A DNA stretch of 10,988 nt, taken from the NCBI GenBank assembly GCA_030017355.1, contig JASEIR010000064.1:1-10988 (forward strand). Reading direction: 5' to 3'. Shown here piece by piece: positions 1-4,447 of this stretch. The notes below the pieces were generated by a model. That model was given only the letters and a program-made list of their open reading frames with translations, did no database searches and was not told where the DNA came from. The stretch comes from Actinomycetota bacterium (GTDB lineage Bacteria; Actinomycetota; Aquicultoria; Aquicultorales; Aquicultoraceae). Each line of letters opens with the position of its first letter. Within the stretch, counting starts at the first letter, position 1. Both the position numbers and the translations under genes were made by a program.

Positions 1-144
1 GGCGCCCCCCAGACTTATACTAATCATACTAATCCGGGTCCTAAAATGTCTTATTATTGCTGCCTAACAATTGATAACATCAGAAAAGTTACAGCAAAAG
101 CAGGCATTGGTCTGTCGGTAAAATGTCCTATTTTAGCGAAATAT

Positions 145-166
145 GGGTGAAAACACCCTTTGTTTT
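145..166 (+). terminator. Intrinsic terminator-like hairpin (plus strand)
   Basis: GGGTG, an AAAA loop and CACCC form a perfect 5-bp GC-rich stem (145-158), followed by TTTGTTTT (159-166). On the minus strand the stem is not followed by a T-run, so the signal is oriented for plus-strand transcripts coming from left of the window. No clear gene ending here is visible inside the window, so its client is unknown. The stem is short, hence moderate confidence. Confidence 0.5.
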
Positions 167-205
167 ATAATTTGAGAGATAGCGACCTCCAGAATAACAC
201 CAGAT

Positions 206-231
206 AACTTATTAAACTTATTAATAACTTA
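206..231. repeat. Short tandem repeat AACTTATTA x2 plus a partial third copy
   Basis: AACTTATTA occurs twice back to back (206-214, 215-223). A partial copy, AACTTA (226-231), overlaps the stop codon of the regulator ending at 229. It is very AT-rich and lies in the 3' flank of that gene. It has no inverted symmetry that would make it a terminator. Its function is unknown; it may simply be low-complexity DNA. Confidence 0.5.
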
Positions 232-1005
232 GGTATCCATCAAAGAGGTGTTGGCGTGGTAGTAAAAAATGGCCTCGGCTCTTGACGAAACGCCAAGCTT
301 TTTATAAATGCTTGATAGGTGGTTTCTAACAGTTTTTTCGGATATATAAAGCTCCTCGGCAATTTGCATATTGGTTCTGCCTTCACTTAACAATCTAATT
401 ACTTCAAGCTCGCGGTCTGACAGCGGCGTTGAATTTATGGCTCCTATTAGAGCTCCTGTTCTATCAAGTTTAGCTTTAATGTTGGTTGTTTCCTTTACTG
501 TCTTCTCGATTTCACGGATTATGCATGCCGGGTAACCAAAAAATATTGCAATCGAGAAGAATGCGACATAATTTGCTATAAACGAATCAGCATCAAATCG
601 TATGGCCTGCTGCAATACCGTTTGGTTGTAAAATACCAAGCCAAACGTGTAGAGAACGCTAAAGACAGAAGTGGCTAAAAGGGTAGATTTAAGACCCATG
701 AACAATGGCAGTACCATAAGGCTAGAAAAAACATATAAATAGTAAGGGCTTTTCCAAGAGCCACCGGTTAAACAAATTGCAGCAAATGCAGCTGTAAGAT
801 CTAAATATAGCAAGATGGGGTATTTCTTGATAGCATTGCTGACTTGTCCTTGCAGAATCGTAAGTACCGCTGTATAGCAGATAAGCATAAGAAAAACTTG
901 CTTAGGCCCTATATCCATACCGAGCAAATATAAGATTGCTACATGAGCAAGCATCACCCACCTTAATATGAGAAAATACAGAAAGTTTCTCTGTATCAAC
1001 TTCAT
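229..1005 (-). CDS. Membrane-anchored LuxR/GerE-type transcriptional regulator (downstream paralog)
   Basis: A predicted one-component regulator of 258 residues. Residues about 8-160 are mostly hydrophobic and look like five to six membrane helices, with the motif KSPYYLY at 85-91. A short linker (165-190) leads to a C-terminal LuxR/GerE helix-turn-helix (195-250: LSDRELEVIRLLSEG, then ISEKTVRNHLSSIYKKLGV). No receiver or autoinducer-binding domain is visible, so sensing is presumably by the membrane part (inference). A GTG at 1020 is in frame, but the ATG at 1005 is preferred. It has GGGAG five bases upstream, and its ATGA overlaps the TGA stop of the preceding paralog, a translational-coupling arrangement. 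The signal sensed and the target genes are unknown. The two paralogs could form a heterodimer. Family call is firm; role is not. Confidence 0.88.
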   Translation of the reverse strand: MKLIQRNFLYFLILRWVMLAHVAILYLLGMDIGPKQVFLMLICYTAVLTILQGQVSNAIKKYPILLYLDLTAAFAAICLTGGSWKSPYYLYVFSSLMVLPLFMGLKSTLLATSVFSVLYTFGLVFYNQTVLQQAIRFDADSFIANYVAFFSIAIFFGYPACIIREIEKTVKETTNIKAKLDRTGALIGAINSTPLSDRELEVIRLLSEGRTNMQIAEELYISEKTVRNHLSSIYKKLGVSSRAEAIFYYHANTSLMDT

Positions 1006-1781
1006 GAATTCTCCCGACACATAGCTTTTGCAATAGCTTCCTGCTTTGTTGTAACACCTAGTTTATTGTAGGCACGATTTAGATATGTTTTTACTGTATG
1101 CCTTGATATGCTTAGCTCCTGAGATATCGCTTCAATTGTCAGACCTTCAAAAGCAAGAATAAATACCTTCATTTCACGTGCAGATAATCGGTGTAACTTT
1201 AATGATTCTAAAAGGCGCTCCCTTGCTAACTTTAGATTGCGCCGAGCAGCATTCTTCTGCTCGATTGCGTAATTAAGTTTGTTAACTAACTCTGATAGGT
1301 AGGCAGCAGAAACACCAATTAGAAAAAAGAAGAAATAATCGGTTACAATATTTTCTCCGGTGCTCACAATGTTAGAAAGCTGATAGCCATTTACTCTTAC
1401 TGCTATGAAAAACAATATGCTTTGAATGCCTGCTAAAAGAAATGCTCCTCGATAACCGAAAAGACAAGCTCCAAGAATAAGCGAACTGTAGCTGTATAGA
1501 TAGTATGGGCTCTTATACCCTCCTGAGGACGCTAACAATACAAAACTAATTGTTATATCGATGCTAAGAAAAGCAGGGTACTTCTGAACTTTATCTATAA
1601 CTTGAAACCTTAAACCAATAATTATAACAGTATAAATGATTGCAAATATCAACGGAAGTAAATAAACCCTTTTTATGCCAGTCAATGCGAAAATTACGAC
1701 AAGCATTATGGTTGCAAGCCGATACCAAAAATGAAAAGCGATGATATCCTCACGCGTCATGGGTTTTTTACAGTAATCCAT
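1002..1781 (-). CDS. Membrane-anchored LuxR/GerE-type transcriptional regulator (upstream paralog)
   Basis: 259 residues with the same architecture as its downstream neighbour. Hydrophobic helices cover about 15-165, with GGYKSPYYLYSYSSL at 87-101. A charged, probably helical linker (165-198) precedes a C-terminal LuxR/GerE helix-turn-helix (199-253: LSAREMKVFILAFEGLT, then ISRHTVKTYLNRAYNKLGV). The shared YP..L..D(L/I)T and KSPYYLY motifs show that the two arose by duplication and have since diverged strongly. A TTG at 1787 is possible, but the ATG at 1781 has AGGA seven bases upstream and is preferred. The TGA stop overlaps the next gene's ATG by the ATGA arrangement, so the pair is expressed as an operon from this gene. 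Neither protein resembles a histidine kinase or response regulator, so these look like membrane-tethered transcription factors. Confidence 0.87.
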   Translation of the reverse strand: MDYCKKPMTREDIIAFHFWYRLATIMLVVIFALTGIKRVYLLPLIFAIIYTVIIIGLRFQVIDKVQKYPAFLSIDITISFVLLASSGGYKSPYYLYSYSSLILGACLFGYRGAFLLAGIQSILFFIAVRVNGYQLSNIVSTGENIVTDYFFFFLIGVSAAYLSELVNKLNYAIEQKNAARRNLKLARERLLESLKLHRLSAREMKVFILAFEGLTIEAISQELSISRHTVKTYLNRAYNKLGVTTKQEAIAKAMCRENS

Positions 1782-1936
1782 CGCCAATCCTACTAATTCT
1801 ATTATTTCTTAAACAATTCTAAATCTTTTAGCTTTTTGCCTTGTCTTTCTGCTAAAGTATGCAGTTGGTAACTAGGAAGGAATTGCTTTTTAATGCATAG
1901 GTGAGAGGTCAGCCCCATGGTTGCAACAACTCCTGA

Positions 1937-1948
1937 GGTAAATTTACC
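1937..1948. promoter_or_regulatory. Perfect 12-bp palindrome GGTAAATTTACC, possible operator
   Basis: An exact inverted repeat in the 281-bp gap between the LuxR pair (start 1781) and the coiled-coil gene (end 2063). It lies about 155 bp upstream of the regulator start. An autoregulatory site for a dimeric LuxR-type protein is conceivable but rests only on symmetry and position. Apart from it I see no gene or RNA in 1782-2062; short open frames there lack starts and SDs. Confidence 0.25.
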
Positions 1949-2062
1949 ACATAACAAGCATGGGTAAAACCGCTAACTCCAGAATATAAAAGACCATAAG
2001 ATGCAATCGTTGAAGCTAAGCCTTAAAGGGATCCAGGAAAAATAAACCGCAAAATATTTTAC

Positions 2063-2569
2063 TTAATTCATGTTCAAAAACCGCTTTATCTCTGTAATAT
2101 CGGTGGTGTTCTTTCTTATATCGGTAGTATTTTTCTCAATACCGATGGTATTTTTATCGCACTTTTGCTCGACACGCTCGATCCAACTAACGGTTGTAAC
2201 TCTTTCAAGATCAAGCCGGCGTACAAAAACAAGTATTTCATCTAATCTAGTTACCATGTCATTGCGCAGCAAGCTAATTTCGGCTTTAAACTCCTGCCGT
2301 ATTTCCATAAAATGTTGATCGTGTTCTAAAAACTTCATCGCAAAAAAATCGAACCGTTCATCGTGTTCAGTTAACTTTTCTTCGATGGCGTCAAGTCTTT
2401 TTCCATGTTCAACTAGTTCTTCTCTTATTGAGTCTAGTTGATTATCGTGATCAGCTAGCTTCTCCCTGATTAGCTTTAGCTGTTCACTATGGTCGGCTAG
2501 TTCTTCTCTAATTGAGACTAGCTGATTATCGTGTTTGGTTAGCTTTTCAATAACTATGTTCTCGGCCAT
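2063..2569 (-). CDS. Small repetitive coiled-coil protein with a histidine-core heptad pattern
   Basis: 168 residues, with no signal peptide, no membrane segment and no recognised enzymatic domain. Residues 9-92 are six 14-residue units of the form (E/K)L..HD.QL..IR. Assigning heptads puts Leu (Phe in the later units) at every a position, while d alternates His and Ile/Phe. His 13, 27, 41, 55, 69 and 83 are spaced exactly 14 apart. Residues 93-138 continue as helix with a lone Trp129 and Cys137. Residues 139-159 are three 7-residue units (KNTIGIE, KNTTDIR, KNTTDIT) with Asn at the equivalent core position, as in Asn-layered trimeric coiled coils. A parallel oligomeric rod is likely. Function unknown; similar short coiled-coil proteins are common and mostly uncharacterised. 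The start is supported by a promoter placing the transcript start at the ATG, and there is no SD. Confidence 0.8.
   Translation of the reverse strand: MAENIVIEKLTKHDNQLVSIREELADHSEQLKLIREKLADHDNQLDSIREELVEHGKRLDAIEEKLTEHDERFDFFAMKFLEHDQHFMEIRQEFKAEISLLRNDMVTRLDEILVFVRRLDLERVTTVSWIERVEQKCDKNTIGIEKNTTDIRKNTTDITEIKRFLNMN
2093..2155 (-). repeat. Three 21-bp coding repeats (KNTxxIx heptads)
   Basis: These encode KNTIGIE, KNTTDIR and KNTTDIT (residues 139-159) near the C-terminus of the coiled-coil protein. They form a second repeat type with a 7-residue period and Asn every seventh residue. Confidence 0.7.
2294..2545 (-). repeat. Six 42-bp coding repeats (14-residue, two-heptad units)
   Basis: Codons 9-92 of the coiled-coil gene fall into six in-frame 42-bp units with no gaps. 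The first four are the most alike; units 5 and 6 have drifted, with Phe replacing Leu/Ile. Each unit carries one His at the same position. The periodicity could permit copy-number change by recombination or slippage. Confidence 0.85.
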
Positions 2570-2575
2570 AGTCTA

Positions 2576-2603
2576 ATAATACCTAAGAAAGTATTGCTGC
2601 CAA
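2576..2603 (-). promoter_or_regulatory. Sigma70-type promoter for a leaderless coiled-coil mRNA
   Basis: Reading the minus strand: TTGGCA (2603-2598, 5/6 to the -35 consensus), a 16-bp spacer, then TATTAT (2581-2576, 5/6 to the -10 consensus). Only six bases follow before the ATG at 2569, so the expected transcription start coincides with the start codon. No SD precedes the ATG, which agrees with a leaderless transcript. A TTGTGC/GCACAA stem (2609-2624) sits just upstream and could be an operator. The rest of 2570-2819 shows no convincing gene. Confidence 0.55.
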
Positions 2604-2819
2604 GCTATTTGTGCAAGAGCACAATATTATCTCTAAAATTTTTACTATACCCTACACCATGCCTCATGCTATATGTCTTCCTACCCTTTTCGCTTCTAAA
2701 GATAATATCAGACCACCCTCCTATCATTTCCTCCCCTAAACCCGCAATAGCCAAGTTTGACAGAAATTCTGAGGATGGATGACCTCGATATATAGCCAAT
2801 AAAATCGAATTGGTAACAT

Positions 2820-3518
2820 TCAAGCAAGCCAAAGGAAATAAAAACCTAGAACGATGAAGACACCGCCACTTATAGTTTCAACTATTTTTCGATGTTTTTG
2901 TAAAAAAGCTGTCTTTGAGATAAAGCCTGTTGATGTACCGGCTGCCATAAGGGGTAATCCGTGCGCTAAGCTATATGTAAAAAGAAGCGCACTGCCAAAG
3001 AAAGCATTGCCCTTAGAAGCAACGTAAGTTAATATCAATGCAACTATGGGCGTTGCGCAGGGCATAGGTATGAGGCCCAGTAAAATGCCAAGTGTAAATG
3101 CACCAAAGCCGCCCTTAAACTTAATATTATCTGCCGTTAACTTTACTGGTGCAGCCAATCGCAATTTCAGTACTTGCATAAAATGCAGGCCAACAACAAT
3201 TAGAACTGCGCCGACCATAAAATACCAGGTGCGATTAGCCAGCGATACTAACCCGCCTAGGTAAGACGCAAAAACGCCTATAATAGCAAACATCGATGAA
3301 AATCCCAGGACAAAAAGAAGTGATAGAAAAAACCCCTGCCTTCCACCAGAATCCGACGCTTTGGTATTTCTTGCAACATATCCAATAATGGCTGGAAAGA
3401 ATGGTAAAACGCATGGGCTAAAGCCTGTAAAAATCCCTGCAGCAATAGCAAGAACAAAAGCAAGCAAAGGACTTGTGGTAAGCATTGTACTAAATTGGTT
3501 AGCAATTGCTTCTAACAT
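2820..3518 (-). CDS. ccdA: CcdA/DsbD-type transmembrane thiol-electron transporter
   Basis: A 232-residue polytopic membrane protein of the cytochrome c biogenesis CcdA family, about six helices, typical length. It moves reducing equivalents from cytoplasmic thioredoxin across the membrane to extracytoplasmic thiol proteins. The two redox cysteines are in their usual settings: Cys36 in GFSPCVLP in the first helix and Cys154 in PMPCATP in the fourth. The start ATG directly abuts the TAG stop of the upstream thioredoxin-like gene (TAGATG), with a GGAG SD inside that gene's end, so the two are translated as a pair. This suggests that the membrane-anchored thioredoxin is the partner that CcdA reduces. 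No cytochrome c or heme-ligation genes are in view, so the final target could be any envelope disulfide protein. Stop is TGA. Confidence 0.93.
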   Translation of the reverse strand: MLEAIANQFSTMLTTSPLLAFVLAIAAGIFTGFSPCVLPFFPAIIGYVARNTKASDSGGRQGFFLSLLFVLGFSSMFAIIGVFASYLGGLVSLANRTWYFMVGAVLIVVGLHFMQVLKLRLAAPVKLTADNIKFKGGFGAFTLGILLGLIPMPCATPIVALILTYVASKGNAFFGSALLFTYSLAHGLPLMAAGTSTGFISKTAFLQKHRKIVETISGGVFIVLGFYFLWLA

Positions 3519-3956
3519 CTATTTCTCCAAACTGTTTAGTAACTTTATAAGCTGTTCTTTTTTGACCACGCCAATATTTTTGGCAATAAGCTTACCACTT
3601 CTATCAAGAAACACGCTTGTTGGAATCTTCTCTATGCCAAATTTGCTTATAAGCCGTACCTCAGATTTATCTTCAACAGAGATATCTACAAAGTTAGCCC
3701 TTTTTGCAAACAGAGGCTTAACCTTAGCAACAATAGACAACATTTGTTTACAGAGAACGCAGCTATTTGAGTGAAAAAGAATCATGGTTGGCTTGCCGCT
3801 CTTTAAAGCATTTTCAAGTGCCCTTTCGCCAGGACTAAGATTTAAATTCTTGCGTATCTCGCCTTGATTGGAAGTGATTTTGGGATAAATTATGACTGCA
3901 GTTATAAATACAACTACAACTAAAATAATTGCTTTTTTAAATGCGCTATTGCTCAT
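3519..3956 (-). CDS. Membrane-anchored extracytoplasmic thioredoxin-like protein
   Basis: 145 residues. A short basic N-terminus and one hydrophobic segment (about 9-24) form an uncleaved signal anchor with no lipobox Cys. The thioredoxin fold follows from about 45 to 145. The redox motif is Cys66-Val-Leu-Cys69 in FHSNSCVLCKQM, and the cis-proline is in KIPTSVF (Pro112). The CVLC dipeptide differs from the thioredoxin CGPC, so its redox potential may differ. The domain is expected outside the membrane, taking electrons from CcdA, whose gene starts immediately after its stop. SD GGAG lies 7 bases before ATG 3956. A role in disulfide reduction or in cytochrome c maturation is inferred from family and context. 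Confidence 0.88.
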   Translation of the reverse strand: MSNSAFKKAIILVVVVFITAVIIYPKITSNQGEIRKNLNLSPGERALENALKSGKPTMILFHSNSCVLCKQMLSIVAKVKPLFAKRANFVDISVEDKSEVRLISKFGIEKIPTSVFLDRSGKLIAKNIGVVKKEQLIKLLNSLEK

Positions 3957-3968
3957 CTCTTAGCTCCA

Positions 3969-4034
3969 GGTGCCCCATCTAGCTAAAGATCGCTACAAGC
4001 TTACTCCTTTAAATTACCATATAAAATGGGCACC
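3969..4034 (-). promoter_or_regulatory. Long-loop inverted repeat in the leader of the thioredoxin-ccdA genes
   Basis: On the minus strand GGTGCCCAT (4034-4026) is repeated inverted as ATGGGGCACC (3978-3969), with one extra G. The arms flank about 47 bases, and the downstream arm ends a few bases before the GGAG SD of the thioredoxin-like gene. Between the arms are another good SD (AAGGAG) and a TTG directly followed by TAG, a start-stop arrangement. It could be a leader hairpin affecting translation, or an operator. Only the symmetry is certain. Confidence 0.4.
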
Positions 4035-4043
4035 GTGTAAAAA

Positions 4044-4358
4044 TTACTGCTTGGCTTCCTTGAGCGCCTTAATAACCATTTCTTTGCTTGGCCACCCCAA
4101 AAGGCCCTCTCTTGTTTGATACAGCCGGCACTCAAAAGCATAATCCGTTATGCCTCTGACCGACTCATCAACATCAAGACCATTTATTCGAATAGTTGGC
4201 GAGCCAAGAAACTTTCTTTCTTTGGCCTCTTGTTCACTTTGAACATTGATTCTCTCTATCGGCTCATCGATTCCAAGCTCCCTCATTGCTTCGGATAAAA
4301 TACCCTCAGCCTTTTTATATGTGGGGCAGCCCGAGAAGTAAAGCAGCTCTATTTTCAA
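4044..4358 (-). CDS. Small thioredoxin-fold protein with a single active-site cysteine (DF/alkylmercury-lyase-annotated family)
   Basis: A 104-residue cytoplasmic protein. The N-terminal MKIELLYFSGCPTYKKA places Cys11-Pro12 at the end of strand 1 of a thioredoxin fold. There is no second Cys at the CxxC position (it is Tyr14). FLGSPTIRING supplies the cis-Pro (Pro54), and a second Cys is at 77 in FECRLY. Relatives are often labelled thioredoxin family, DF family (seleno)protein or, misleadingly, alkylmercury lyase; their substrate is not established. The start is TTG at 4358 with a textbook AGGAGG 7 bases upstream. It lies 87 bp upstream of the thioredoxin-ccdA pair on the same strand and is divergent from the cation ATPase, sharing an 89-bp intergenic region. 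A thiol-redox or metal-handling role is inferred from context. Confidence 0.82.
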   Translation of the reverse strand: MKIELLYFSGCPTYKKAEGILSEAMRELGIDEPIERINVQSEQEAKERKFLGSPTIRINGLDVDESVRGITDYAFECRLYQTREGLLGWPSKEMVIKALKEAKQ

Positions 4359-4384
4359 CTTATTCCTCCTTCTGCTAGCTTTAT

Positions 4385-4412
4385 TTCACAAGATACACTG
4401 AAGAAATATTAC
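4385..4412 (+). promoter_or_regulatory. Candidate promoter of the P-type ATPase gene
   Basis: TTCACA (4385-4390, 5/6 to -35), a 16-bp spacer, then TATTAC (4407-4412, 4/6 to -10), in the 89-bp gap between divergent genes. It predicts a start near 4419 and a leader of about 30 nt. The divergent minus-strand promoter must overlap it, so the two genes are probably co-regulated. Confidence 0.4.
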
Positions 4413-4447
4413 CATACTTATGGCCAATCCTGGTTTGGGTAAATCTA

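Noticed and set aside
42..127. Direct repeat TAAAATGTC (42-50 and 119-127) as an insertion-sequence end
   Set aside because: Nine AT-rich bases in direct orientation with no transposase or inverted terminal repeat; chance is sufficient.
1..150. Plus-strand frame open from the left edge to TGA 148-150, just at the terminator hairpin
   Set aside because: Only 49 codons, its peptide is not recognisable, and the stop lies inside the hairpin stem. Frame 2 is also open for part of this stretch. It could be the end of a gene, but support is too thin.
1840..2062. Possible riboswitch or structured RNA in the gap before the LuxR pair
   Set aside because: A few motifs such as CCGCTAACTCC looked suggestive, but no complete consensus of any riboswitch I know could be assembled. 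On the plus strand there is no downstream gene.
2605..2832. 75-residue minus-strand frame starting with TTG inside the end of ccdA
   Set aside because: It has a non-ATG start without a good SD, no recognisable domain, and an equally long opposite-strand frame over the same DNA. It is best treated as intergenic.
4044..4358. Calling the 104-residue protein an alkylmercury lyase or mercury-resistance gene
   Set aside because: MerB catalytic cysteines and length are absent, and there is no merR, merA or merT nearby. It is only a thioredoxin-fold relative that carries that label in databases.
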